From positions 23,970 to 87,969 of the forward strand of contig JBCDGZ010000007.1 in the NCBI GenBank assembly GCA_038750655.1: a stretch of DNA of 64,000 bases, in the 5' to 3' direction. Of this stretch, positions 52,932 through 61,022 are shown in pieces; position 1 is the stretch's first letter; the number at the start of each line of letters is the position of its first letter. The notes under the pieces are model-generated. The model was not told where the DNA came from and ran no database searches. It saw only the letters and a list, made by a program, of their open reading frames with translations. Source of the DNA: JBCDGZ01 sp038750655 (lineage in GTDB: Bacteria; Bacteroidota; Bacteroidia; Chitinophagales; Saprospiraceae). The translations under genes were made by a program, and so were the position numbers.

Positions 52932-53942
52932 CTAGGGGAGGGTCCGCAGGAAGGAATACCTGAGGAAAACCTCCAGAATCAGGAACAGCACACCCCACAT
53001 AGCAAAGCGATGAAACTCTTCGCTGTAGCGGCGGATGCTGGTCACTTCAATTTCTGTTTTTTCTAATTTATCGATCTCTGCATAAATCTCTTCCAGGTTT
53101 TCGGCCGTAGTGGCTCGGAAGTAGCGGCCCCCCGTTTTCTCCGCGATGTTGATCAACAACTCCTCGTCGATCTGTACGCTGGCCAGACCGAAGATGTATT
53201 TGCCATCGCTGCGGCGGCTGACCGGCGCCAGGGCCTTACCGCGGCTGCCCACCCCGATGGTATACACCCTAACGTCAAATTCGCTGGCGATCTCGGAGGC
53301 CGTCAACGGCTTAACATAACCTACATTATTATCGCCGTCGGTCAGCAGGATGACCACCTTGCTTTTAGCTTCACTATCCTTGAGGCGATTCACTGCCGTA
53401 GCTAAGCCCATTCCGATAGCCGTCCCATCTTCAAGGATGCCGCATTCGAGGCTAGCCAGAAATTCCTTAAGCACCCGATGGTCCGTCGTCAGCGGGCACT
53501 GCGTAAAGGCTTCCCCAGCAAAGACGGCCAAGCCGATGCGATCGTACTGCCGCTTATCGACAAATTTGGAGGCTACGCGCTTACTGACTTCCAGGCGGTC
53601 GGGCTTAAAATCCTGGGCCAGCATACTGCTCGATAGGTCCATGACCAGCACGATGTCGACGCCTTCGGCTTTGATTTCTTCTTCCTTCAGGATTTCTTGC
53701 GGGCGGGCGATGGCGAAAACCAGGGCGACGAAGGCCAGAGCGCGAAACAGGGGCAGCAGGGCGCGTAGGCGGCTGCGGAGGGACAGCTGGCCGTCGAATG
53801 CCTTGAGGCTGGAGAGCTTTAGGGCGGCGTAGTGCTGCTGGCGGCGTTTGAGGTAAAACCAGATGCCAACGGCTGGTAAGAGCAGCAGCAGGAGGAAAAA
53901 CTCCGGATTGACAAAGGTGATATTTTTGAAAAAATCAAGCAT
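52932..53942 (-). CDS. batA: BatA-like von Willebrand factor A domain membrane protein
   Basis: The 336-residue protein has N-terminal membrane helices (FFLLLLLLPAVGIWFYL, LFRALAFVALVFAIA) and a vWA domain with a complete metal site (DLSSSML, TTDHRV, TDGDNN). A C-terminal helix (FAMWGVLFLILEVFL) follows. It overlaps the preceding gene by 8 nt. BatA and BatB are paralogues expected to interact in the membrane. Confidence 0.94.
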   Translation of the reverse strand: MLDFFKNITFVNPEFFLLLLLLPAVGIWFYLKRRQQHYAALKLSSLKAFDGQLSLRSRLRALLPLFRALAFVALVFAIARPQEILKEEEIKAEGVDIVLVMDLSSSMLAQDFKPDRLEVSKRVASKFVDKRQYDRIGLAVFAGEAFTQCPLTTDHRVLKEFLASLECGILEDGTAIGMGLATAVNRLKDSEAKSKVVILLTDGDNNVGYVKPLTASEIASEFDVRVYTIGVGSRGKALAPVSRRSDGKYIFGLASVQIDEELLINIAEKTGGRYFRATTAENLEEIYAEIDKLEKTEIEVTSIRRYSEEFHRFAMWGVLFLILEVFLRYSFLRTLP

Positions 53943-54867
53943 GCTCTTCTTCCGTATTCAGCACAACGCGTTGCTGGGTTTTGATGACAAAATTTTCGGC
54001 TGCTTCCATCAATCGCTGATGGGCGTCTACGGGCGGTGTAGCCTTGGCAAATTTAACCAAATCTGCCATCTGTAACATCTCCCGCAGCTGCGTTTTAATC
54101 TCCTCACTAATACTCAATGTCTTGAGCTGCTCGATAATTTCATCGGTGGTAGACTCCAGGGCCTGTAGGCTGTAGCGATTTTCGATGTATTCCCGAACGA
54201 TGTAAGTCAGCTGACTTTGGTATTCTTTGACTTCTCCTTGCTGCCACAGCTTCGCGGCTTTCAATTCGGAGAGCTTTTTTAAGGCAATTTCGTGGGCTGG
54301 AATAACGACCTCTGGTGGGGGAGGAGCCTCCACTTGCTTTCTACGACGATATAGGTAGGAAGCAATACTGACCAGCAAGACGACCAGGAGTAAACCAATG
54401 AGATAAGGATAAAAATCTTCTAGTTTTAGCGACTCTTCAATGATGGGTTTGATAGGAGCCAAAAAGGAGGAATCCTGCGGTGGCGGGCTGACCTCGAGCA
54501 GCAATCGATTGGTACGGATGCGCCCTTGGTTGCCTTGCCGAATGTAGTTGAAGGCAACGGAGGGAATATAATAGGCACCGGAGTCGAAGGAGGTGATGGT
54601 CAGCGCCTGCTCGCAAATGATCTCGGAGCCCTTTTGCAACGTATCCCAGGTGCCCGCATCCAGAATTTCTATCTTACTAAAAGTATCGAGCGGGGCCAAA
54701 TCGGGGGGCGTGATGCTGGTCCCCGCTGGAAAATTGGCTTTAAAACGCAGCTTTACCTGATCACCTACCAGTATTTGAGCACTATCCAGGCTGGCCTGCA
54801 CATTGGGTTGAGCCTGGCCGTAGAGGGCACAGCATAGAAGTCCGATGATGAGTATGATCTGGCGCAT
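53935..54867 (-). CDS. DUF4381-like membrane protein of the Bat operon
   Basis: The 310-residue product has a signal peptide (to YGQAQ, ~20) and a beta-rich extracytoplasmic domain (~20-145) opening with ASLDSAQILVGDQVKLRF. One membrane helix (YLIGLLLVVLLVSIASYLYRR, broken by the boundary at ~155-175) follows, then a helical cytoplasmic tail with ALKKLSELKAAKLW and YIVREYIENRY, typical of DUF4381. Its beta domain resembles the first BatD domain. It lies between the DUF58 gene (18 nt) and BatA (8-nt overlap). Confidence 0.82.
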   Translation of the reverse strand: MRQIILIIGLLCCALYGQAQPNVQASLDSAQILVGDQVKLRFKANFPAGTSITPPDLAPLDTFSKIEILDAGTWDTLQKGSEIICEQALTITSFDSGAYYIPSVAFNYIRQGNQGRIRTNRLLLEVSPPPQDSSFLAPIKPIIEESLKLEDFYPYLIGLLLVVLLVSIASYLYRRRKQVEAPPPPEVVIPAHEIALKKLSELKAAKLWQQGEVKEYQSQLTYIVREYIENRYSLQALESTTDEIIEQLKTLSISEEIKTQLREMLQMADLVKFAKATPPVDAHQRLMEAAENFVIKTQQRVVLNTEEEHA

Positions 54868-54885
54868 GGTGCTGTTTGTCCGTTT

Positions 54886-55755
54886 TTAAGTAGCTCGTTT
54901 TTTGAAAAACTTCAAAAGCGTATTAACATAGGGCTGATCGGTGCGAACACTCACCGTATCGGCTCCACACTTCAGGAAGGTAGAGCGGAAATAGCGGTGG
55001 TTGTCCTGGAACCAATTATTGTATTGAGTGCGAACGGCTTCGACGGAAGTATCGATGACCATCGTCTGGCCGCTTTCGGCGTCAAATGTACGAACGAGTC
55101 CAATATCTGGCAATTCTTCCTCCCGAGGATCGAACAGATGCAGGCCGATAATATCATGGCGACGGGCGGCAATGCGCAGCGGATTTTCGTACTCCCCGCT
55201 CAAAAAATCGGAGAGCAGAAAGCAAATACTGCGCTTTTTGATCAAATTATTGAGGTATTCCAGGGCCTTGCCAATGTGAGTACCCTTGCCCTGTGGCTCG
55301 AAATTGATCAGCTCGCGGATGATTCTGAGGATATGCTGCTTCCCTTTTTTGGGAGGAATAAACTGTTCGATGCGATCAGAGAATAGGATGACGCCGACTT
55401 TATCATTATTGTTGATGGCCGAAAAGGCCAGTACGGCACTCAGCTCTGTAAGCAGCTCATTCTTCATCTGATTGGCGGTACCGAAGAAAGAAGACTGGCT
55501 CATATCGATAAGAAGGATGACGGTCAATTCTCTTTCCTCCTCAAAAATCTTGACGTGGGGATCACCCGTACGAGCCGTTACATTCCAGTCGATATTGCGC
55601 ACATCATCGCCGTATTGGTAGTCGCGCACCTCGCTAAAGGACATCCCCCGACCTTTGAAGGCACTATGGTATTCTCCCGAAAAGATATGACGGCTCAAGC
55701 CCTTGGTCTTGATCTCTATTTTCCGAACTTTTTTGAGCAATTCACTAGTCTCCAT
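54886..55755 (-). CDS. DUF58 domain protein (vWA-like)
   Basis: The 289-residue protein has the DUF58 signature GRGMSFSEVRDYQYGDDVRNIDWNV (split: GRGMSFSEVR and DDVRNIDW) with the following RTGDPHVKIFEEERE. A vWA-like core has the metal motif DMSQSSFFG and SDFLSGEYENP. These proteins accompany MoxR ATPases and vWA proteins. It is soluble and sits 10 nt after the DUF3298 gene. Confidence 0.94.
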   Translation of the reverse strand: METSELLKKVRKIEIKTKGLSRHIFSGEYHSAFKGRGMSFSEVRDYQYGDDVRNIDWNVTARTGDPHVKIFEEERELTVILLIDMSQSSFFGTANQMKNELLTELSAVLAFSAINNNDKVGVILFSDRIEQFIPPKKGKQHILRIIRELINFEPQGKGTHIGKALEYLNNLIKKRSICFLLSDFLSGEYENPLRIAARRHDIIGLHLFDPREEELPDIGLVRTFDAESGQTMVIDTSVEAVRTQYNNWFQDNHRYFRSTFLKCGADTVSVRTDQPYVNTLLKFFKKRAT

Positions 55756-55765
55756 AGTTGGGCTT

Positions 55766-57100
55766 TTATTGGTACAAATGGCGAACGGGATTGCTGCGGT
55801 GCAGGTAGGGACTCAATTCGCTGAAGGGAATGGTGATCCGCTGCTGACCGTAGGTGGCATCGAAGTTGGTGCAAAAACTGATGCCTTCCCGATGAATGGT
55901 AAAATGAGGAAACATCGCTGTAGCTAGCCACTGGCGATATTTCGCATCTCGGTATAATCGGTGTTTATCAATATTTTCGTTGAGATAATCTTTCAGAAAT
56001 CGGGAATGGTCAAAACCTTCCACAAATAAATCTCGTAGGGTAATTTCTCTGCCGCTGCGTAGGTCAAAATTGAAGGCTTGCCCCCGCAGCCCCACCGACC
56101 AGGTATTGCTGAAGGTCATGAAGCCGCTGATGATTTCCTCCGACAGTAGCTCAATGTCTGACCAGGCATAGGCCCGAACCTTAGCCCGTAGGGCCGGTGC
56201 CGGCTCAGGATTCAGCTGCTGGACCTCTTCCACATAAGCCCGGCAAGCATAGACCCACTCGCCCGTCACCCGGTCCATCCAATCATTGAACCGGCGGTGT
56301 TGGGTCTTGGGGTAGGTAATATCGTAGCTGCTCATATAGTCGGCAAATTCTACGCAGCCCACTAATATTTCTTCGCTCAGCTTGTAAGTAGCCAGTCCCT
56401 GCTGCCCGTTGGGCGCTTCAAAGGTGGCATTCAACGTATGGGCCTCCACAAGCGACCCCGTCAGTGTCCCCTTCATCTGAGCGTGCTCATCTTTAATCGT
56501 CAACACAAAAAGGTTATTCTCATCCAAATCTCCTTGCAAATAGTAGGTCTTCTGACTGGTTTTATAGTAAAGAATACCTCTCAGGCGTTCCTCCGACTCC
56601 TTTTGTAAAATTAGCTCCGAGTCACCACCCAGCAAAGAGCCATTGTAGTGATAAATCCATTTATTATTACCGCAATAGGTGGGAACAATCACCTCCGATT
56701 CTACCTGGTGCATATCCAAAATGCCACCGATGGAGTAGTCGAAGTTACTCCATTCTCCTACAATATGCAGCTCCGTTATTTCCGCTTTGATGTGTCCGGA
56801 GACCTCACCCTGTGGGTCAATTTCTTTGAGCGACAGCAGGCCATCCTTAATATTGCCTTCCAGCCGAAATTCCTGTTTGCTTCGCAAATAAACCATCACC
56901 CCTCGGCAGTGTTTACCGGTGTAGGCCAGGGTCATGGTGATGTCATTGAGATCATCGATTCGGCCTTTGTAGTGGCGCAGCCATTTGATCTTTCCAGGCT
57001 TATCGAAAAGGGCATAGACTGCTTTTTCGCGATCTGTAGATTGCGAAAAAGCAAGTTGGGGCAGGAAGAAGAATAGGCTTAACAGAATGATTAATCGCAT
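55766..57100 (-). CDS. Exported DUF3298-type protein inserted in the Bat operon
   Basis: The 444-residue product has a signal peptide (to LAFSQ, ~19). Residues ~40-245 form a repetitive beta domain with recurrent RGxxxYLRS/KTSQ strands (GVMVYLRSKQEF, RGILYYKTSQKTYYL). The C-terminal ~190 residues resemble DUF3298/RsiV-like domains (GREITLRDLF ... YGQQRITIPFSELSPYL). It lies between MoxR (14 nt) and DUF58 (10 nt), a position where Bat operons normally have no such gene. Function unknown; ligand sensing in the periplasm is possible. Confidence 0.75.
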   Translation of the reverse strand: MRLIILLSLFFFLPQLAFSQSTDREKAVYALFDKPGKIKWLRHYKGRIDDLNDITMTLAYTGKHCRGVMVYLRSKQEFRLEGNIKDGLLSLKEIDPQGEVSGHIKAEITELHIVGEWSNFDYSIGGILDMHQVESEVIVPTYCGNNKWIYHYNGSLLGGDSELILQKESEERLRGILYYKTSQKTYYLQGDLDENNLFVLTIKDEHAQMKGTLTGSLVEAHTLNATFEAPNGQQGLATYKLSEEILVGCVEFADYMSSYDITYPKTQHRRFNDWMDRVTGEWVYACRAYVEEVQQLNPEPAPALRAKVRAYAWSDIELLSEEIISGFMTFSNTWSVGLRGQAFNFDLRSGREITLRDLFVEGFDHSRFLKDYLNENIDKHRLYRDAKYRQWLATAMFPHFTIHREGISFCTNFDATYGQQRITIPFSELSPYLHRSNPVRHLYQ

Positions 57101-57114
57101 ATTGGGGACACTTA

Positions 57115-58116
57115 TCAGGGCACTTCTACTGCGTTCAAAATATTGTTAATAATATCTTCTTGGGTGATGTTTTCGGCTTCGGCCTCGTAGGTCAGTCCGA
57201 TGCGGTGGCGCATAACGTCGTGGCAGATGTTGCGAATGTCTTCGGGAATGACGTAGCCTCGGCGCTTGAGGAAGGCGTAGGCTTTCGCTGCTAAGGCCAG
57301 GTTAATGCTGGCACGGGGAGAGCCACCGTAGTTGATCAAGGGCTTGAGTTGGGACAGTCCGTACTCCTCTGGATTCCGGCTGGCGAAGACGATGTCGAGG
57401 ATATATTGCTCGATTTTCTCATCCATGTAAACCTTGCGGACCACTTCGCGGGCCTTGAGGATGTCCTCGGGGTTGACGACCGCATTGATGGTTTGGAAAA
57501 CTTCACCGGAGAGATTGCGGCGGATGATCTCCCGCTCGTGCTCCTTTGCTGGATAAGTAATTTTAACCTTGAGCATAAAGCGGTCCACCTGCGCTTCGGG
57601 GAGGGGATAGGTCCCTTCTTGCTCGATGGGGTTTTGAGTGGCGAGGACCAAAAAGGGCTCCTCTAGTTTAAAGGTATCCGTTCCAATGGTCACCTGTCGT
57701 TCTTGCATGGCTTCGAGCAGGGCACTCTGCACCTTGGCTGGGGCACGGTTGATCTCATCCGCTAGAATGAAGTTGGCAAAAATAGGGCCCTGGCGCACCG
57801 TAAACTCATTCTTGCTGGGGTTGTAAATCATCGTACCAATGATGTCGGCGGGCAGGAGGTCGGGGGTGAATTGAATTCGGCTGAACTTCGCATTGACGGC
57901 CTTCGAGAGGGTTTTGATGGCGAGGGTTTTGGCCAATCCTGGCAAACCTTCCAATAAAACATGTCCTCTAGCTAGCAAACCCAGCATTAACCGCTCGATC
58001 ATATACTGTTGGCCGACAATAACTTTAGAAGTTGCTTCATTTAATTTTTCGATAAAGGCACTTTCAATGTAAATTTGTTGATTGAGTGCTTCGATGTCCA
58101 CCGATTGTTGTATCAT
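57115..58116 (-). CDS. MoxR family AAA+ ATPase
   Basis: The 333-residue ATPase is first in the operon. Walker A is seen as GLPGLAKTL, Walker B as FILADEINRAPA, sensor 1 as VLATQNPIEQEGTYPLPEAQ (20 residues) and the arginine-bearing DRFMLKV. MoxR proteins act as chaperone-like ATPases for vWA proteins, here probably BatA/BatB/DUF58. It is divergent from the gene at 58281; no clean consensus promoter was found in the 164-nt gap. Confidence 0.95.
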   Translation of the reverse strand: MIQQSVDIEALNQQIYIESAFIEKLNEATSKVIVGQQYMIERLMLGLLARGHVLLEGLPGLAKTLAIKTLSKAVNAKFSRIQFTPDLLPADIIGTMIYNPSKNEFTVRQGPIFANFILADEINRAPAKVQSALLEAMQERQVTIGTDTFKLEEPFLVLATQNPIEQEGTYPLPEAQVDRFMLKVKITYPAKEHEREIIRRNLSGEVFQTINAVVNPEDILKAREVVRKVYMDEKIEQYILDIVFASRNPEEYGLSQLKPLINYGGSPRASINLALAAKAYAFLKRRGYVIPEDIRNICHDVMRHRIGLTYEAEAENITQEDIINNILNAVEVP

Positions 58117-58280
58117 TAGTTATCTACTTTTGTACTTAATTAGTTGGACGGAATAATTGATCAACTATTTTTCTTCCGTCTCTCAGTTAAGTTTGCAAAT
58201 TTCTGAAAAATTTAAATAAAATACCATTTAGAGGGCGACTGGTAGTGGGAGACTTACCAGTTTAACTAAATCTTAACAGC

Positions 58281-58976
58281 ATGAATATTAAAATTGCGAG
58301 TACATTACTTTATACACTCCTCATTCTAATTGGTTCAATGAATAGCCTACAGGCACAGTCTACCGAGGAAGCTTCTCTTAGCTACTATAAGCAACTTGAG
58401 CTAGCCTATGAATCTATCGGCGAACTCAAGGAGGGCGCTTTGGTCGTCGTGCTTAGAAGCTACAATCGCAAGATCAAGGAGATGAATCGCCTGCTGAAGA
58501 GCTCTAGCGTATCTGGTACGGACAAGGCCCGCCTTCAACAGCAACTGCGCGAGACCATTGCCGAAAGGGATGCGGATAACCGCGAATTCTTACAAGCCTT
58601 TCAAAACAACTACGACTTCTCTAAGTGTTTTGTGATGTACGATACTGCGGCTGCGCAGCTCAAGAGTGGAGTCACAGCAGGCTATTTGCTGGACAATAAC
58701 CTTAAGCCTGACCCTTCGATTAGCCTGGAAGAGCTTTCCATTTATGTTGTGCGGGTTGGATCATTAGACGCTTCAACGACCTCCGGTTTTGAGGCCCTTA
58801 TCGTAGCAGATAATAATTTCGATAATTTGGAAAAACCCTTTCCCTACTTCGTTCGCCTCCGTGGAATTGGGAGTTTGATTAACAAAATATTTGATTCCAA
58901 AAAGTCGCACCGCAAGCAAGCCACAGACCTTGTCATTAAGCTCAACGAAGCCTTCTGGAAATTCTACGAGGAGTGA
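58281..58976 (+). CDS. Exported protein of unknown function (231 aa)
   Basis: A signal peptide (to LQAQ, ~26) is followed by a helical, coiled-coil-like half (residues ~35-105, for example RKIKEMNRLLKSS and ARLQQQLRETIAERD). A mixed second half has YVVRVGSLDASTTSGFEALIV and ends in a basic helix. I recognise no family. It is divergent from the Bat operon and convergent with the small lipoprotein gene (3 nt between stops). Confidence 0.8.
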   Translation: MNIKIASTLLYTLLILIGSMNSLQAQSTEEASLSYYKQLELAYESIGELKEGALVVVLRSYNRKIKEMNRLLKSSSVSGTDKARLQQQLRETIAERDADNREFLQAFQNNYDFSKCFVMYDTAAAQLKSGVTAGYLLDNNLKPDPSISLEELSIYVVRVGSLDASTTSGFEALIVADNNFDNLEKPFPYFVRLRGIGSLINKIFDSKKSHRKQATDLVIKLNEAFWKFYEE

Positions 58977-58979
58977 TCA

Positions 58980-59384
58980 TCAAAGTTGCTTCGCTATCTG
59001 ATCGGCAAGCCGCTGTGGAATATCTGGACAATTATTTGAAATCGCGGTAAATACGCGCTGCTCTTCGACGGCTGCACTGCTTTGGGCCTCCTTGGCCTTC
59101 CGACAGCATTCCAAAGTGGCTTTAAATTCCTGTCCGATCTTCGGCGTCATTGCTAAAAACTCCTCGTTTTTACCCTCGCTGTGCAGTGCTTCCATCTCCT
59201 TATTTAAGGTAATCAAAGATTGCGCACAATCACAAAAGCTGCTAGACAGCTTCTTGTAATCGATAGTAGTGGTAGAGCTGGCGGGTTGGCTCTCGCTGTC
59301 CTCTGTACTTGTTGATGCATTTTCGGTGCAAGCGGTGAGGAGGAACAACAGCAGGGTGGAGAAAAAAAGAATGAAACGGTTCAT
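58980..59384 (-). CDS. Small lipoprotein of unknown function (134 aa)
   Basis: The lipobox LLTACT (Cys near residue 19) marks a lipoprotein. The mature part has a Ser/Thr-rich linker and a helical domain with two cysteines in the segment SSFCDCAQSLITLN and a further pair (ECCRKA), suggesting disulfides. No family recognised. Convergent with the preceding gene. Confidence 0.8.
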   Translation of the reverse strand: MNRFILFFSTLLLFLLTACTENASTSTEDSESQPASSTTTIDYKKLSSSFCDCAQSLITLNKEMEALHSEGKNEEFLAMTPKIGQEFKATLECCRKAKEAQSSAAVEEQRVFTAISNNCPDIPQRLADQIAKQL

Positions 59385-59694
59385 TGGTTGATTTTAAGCA
59401 AACGAATACAATCTGATCGTTAAAGGTAGGTTCATTTTGCGGTATGGCCAAAGTTGGAGTGATGATCTACCCTGTTTAGGGTATTTTGCGATAGAGAAAT
59501 GATATTTTTATCCCTCTTTTTGAGCAATATTTTTGATTTTAGGGCCATATAGATGATGAAAATGATATGATTTGCCCCTGAAATTGAAAAAATGATAATT
59601 AGAGCCTGCTTTGATTACGCTTTGATTAGCAATTGGTATTAGATGGGCGTTGATTTTAATGATTATCAAAATATTGATCAATTTTATTGAATTA

Positions 59695-59726
59695 TTTGCA
59701 TTGAAGTGCTTGTTGTTTTATATTTG
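59695..59726 (+). promoter_or_regulatory. Promoter of the tandem tRNA-like genes
   Basis: TTTG (59695-59698) and TATATTTG (59719-59726) are 20 nt apart, an exact match to the Bacteroidota promoter. Transcription should start near 59733, about 38 nt before the first tRNA-like copy. The rest of the gap 59385-59694 is AT-rich and shows nothing else. Confidence 0.75.
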
Positions 59727-59770
59727 TTCTATCAAAACAACGGTTTTGAAAACAAATTGAAAAAAAATAC

Positions 59771-59895
59771 TGTGAGGTGATGAAACAGGCAGCCATGCCC
59801 TCCTGTCTCGAGGGTGGGGAAGCCGGGATAAATTTTTCTGATCATCGTTGGAACAAACTAACCGCCCCGTGAAGGTTCGACTCCTTCTCTCACAG
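59771..59895 (+). tRNA. tRNA-like gene, copy 1 (anticodon GTC, 56-nt variable region)
   Basis: The cloverleaf reads: acceptor TGTGAGG/TCTCACA (59771-59777, 59888-59894; one G-U), T8, G9, a 3-bp D stem ATG/CAT with an 11-nt loop containing GG, and G26. The anticodon stem is CCCTC/GAGGG with loop CTGTCTC (anticodon GTC at 59805-59807). The T stem is GAAGG/CCTTC with loop TTCGACT, and G73 is at 59895. The D arm is of the Leu/Ser (type II) form. The variable region is 56 nt (59815-59870), far above the usual 4-24, and can fold as GGGG..CGG/CCG.CCCC with an inner hairpin GTTGG/CTAAC. G73, G2-C71, GUC and C38 match E. coli aspartate identity elements, but U37 is very unusual for a translating tRNA. 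It is followed by CCT, not CCA. Whether it is charged is unknown. Confidence 0.7.
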
Positions 59896-59928
59896 CCTAA
59901 AACACATTGAAGCATTAAAAAACAACAC

Positions 59929-60053
59929 TGTGAGGTGATGAAACAGGCAGCCATGCCCTCCTGTCTCGAGGGTGGGGAAGTCGGGATAAATTTTTCTGAT
60001 CATCGTTGGAACAAGCTAACCGCCCCGTGAAGGTTCGAATCCTTCTCTCACAG
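59929..60053 (+). tRNA. tRNA-like gene, copy 2 (anticodon GTC, 56-nt variable region, encoded CCA)
   Basis: This copy is 158 bp downstream of the first, the same length, and differs at three positions only: one in the bulge of the variable arm (C to T), one in its hairpin loop (A to G) and one in the T loop (C to A). All stems are unchanged, as expected under selection for structure. The discriminator G at 60053 is followed by an encoded CCA (60054-60056). Anticodon GTC is at 59963-59965. It ends 10 nt before a terminator-like hairpin, so both copies probably lie on one transcript. Confidence 0.72.
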
Positions 60054-60065
60054 CCAACCAAGATT

Positions 60066-60102
60066 AAAGCCTTCGGCAGCAAAAGAGCGGTCGGGGGCTT
60101 TT
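60066..60102 (+). terminator. Terminator-like hairpin after the tRNA-like genes
   Basis: AAAGCC (60066-60071) pairs with GGCTTT (60096-60101) around a G/C-rich loop, with a short T-rich exit (TTTTGCATTT). Confidence 0.5.
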
Positions 60103-60260
60103 GCATTTAGTTCGCCCATCACAAAATAAATCTCAGAAATGTCGGTTATCTTAGAAAAGGACAAAGAAAATGAGTAAATCTCGCACTAATCTGCAAGAGC
60201 CATTGAATTTGTTACCCAAAAATCTTAAATTGAAAGGCATTAATTGAAGAATAAAGAAGT

Positions 60261-60356
60261 CGCAGCCCCTTCCTTTAAATTTTTACATGAACGATAATCT
60301 TAAGGTTGATTTTTGCATAAAAACTAGTGAGAGTAGAAATGGGGCTGCGTTTTTTT
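60261..60356 (+). ncRNA. Candidate small RNA closed by a 9-bp long-range stem and ending in a T-run
   Basis: CGCAGCCCC (60261-60269) is perfectly complementary to GGGGCTGCG (60340-60348), which is followed by seven T and CTTT. The ~70-nt interior is AT-rich with no ORF. The shape fits a small RNA with its own terminator, or a terminator with an unusually long loop. The remaining gap 60103-60260 and 60357-60428 shows nothing I recognise, and no consensus promoter was located. Confidence 0.4.
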
Positions 60357-60428
60357 CTTTATTAATTGAGTTGAGTCATTAAAATCACTACTAATACGAT
60401 CTGCTCCTATCAAACGCTGCCTCTTCTC

Positions 60429-61022
60429 CTAATTTTTTTTGTATCCCTCCACAATTTTTTTCAACTCTTCTAAATATACTGCCTTCTGCGGACTGCGCCT
60501 CGTAATGTTAGTCGCAGTAAAAAAGTGGTGGTTTTCTAAGAAATTGACCTGTATCCGATTCCAGGATTCTTCATCTGATAAGACCTTAAAGGCTTTCAGC
60601 TCCTCAAAGAGCGTATTGCCGATAGGGTAAAAATCTTCTCGCCCCAAATAATCCAGATCTGCATCACAAATGATTTCCTCCAGTAGCGTCTGAGGGCTCT
60701 GGGGAATCTTAGTGGCCATAATCATCCCGCAGATCTGATTAATGGCTTGCTCGTCGTAGCCCAAGGTGGGCAAAACCTCCTGGGCAATCTCACAGCCCCG
60801 CCGCTCGTGCTCCTGATTGCTGACCAAAAAGCCACAGTCGTGGTACAACGCAGCGGTTCTTAGCAAAACCCGCTCCCGTTCCTTCACGCTCTCTGCAGTA
60901 CACAGTTCCTCCGTTACCGCCAGCACATCGAGCGTGTGGTGGATGCCGTGGTAGTACAGCTGATCAGAAAGCTCTTCCTTCAGCCGTTTAAGAATATACT
61001 CCTTTGCGGCTTGGTAGTTCAT
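60429..61022 (-). CDS. HD-domain phosphohydrolase
   Basis: The ATG at 61022 gives 197 residues; upstream codons would extend deeper into the cyclase gene. The HD metal motif is visible as His in GIHHTLDVL, His-Asp in ALYHDCGFL, a His in QEHERRGCE and Asp in ICDADLDYLG. Such proteins hydrolyse phosphomonoesters or nucleotides. Its start overlaps the 3' end of the cyclase gene by 35 nt, so the two are translationally coupled. A role in turning over the nucleotide made by the cyclase is possible but unproved. Confidence 0.88.
   Translation of the reverse strand: MNYQAAKEYILKRLKEELSDQLYYHGIHHTLDVLAVTEELCTAESVKERERVLLRTAALYHDCGFLVSNQEHERRGCEIAQEVLPTLGYDEQAINQICGMIMATKIPQSPQTLLEEIICDADLDYLGREDFYPIGNTLFEELKAFKVLSDEESWNRIQVNFLENHHFFTATNITRRSPQKAVYLEELKKIVEGYKKN

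Noticed and set aside
59805..59807. Reading the tRNA-like genes as ordinary tRNA-Asp
   Set aside because: The anticodon fits, but the 3-bp D stem, U37 and 56-nt variable region do not occur in normal tRNA-Asp.
59718..60106. Two minus-strand open frames of 63-78 codons with near-identical Arg-rich products
   Set aside because: They are antisense readings of the two tRNA-like genes; the similarity comes from the RNA repeat, not from protein selection.
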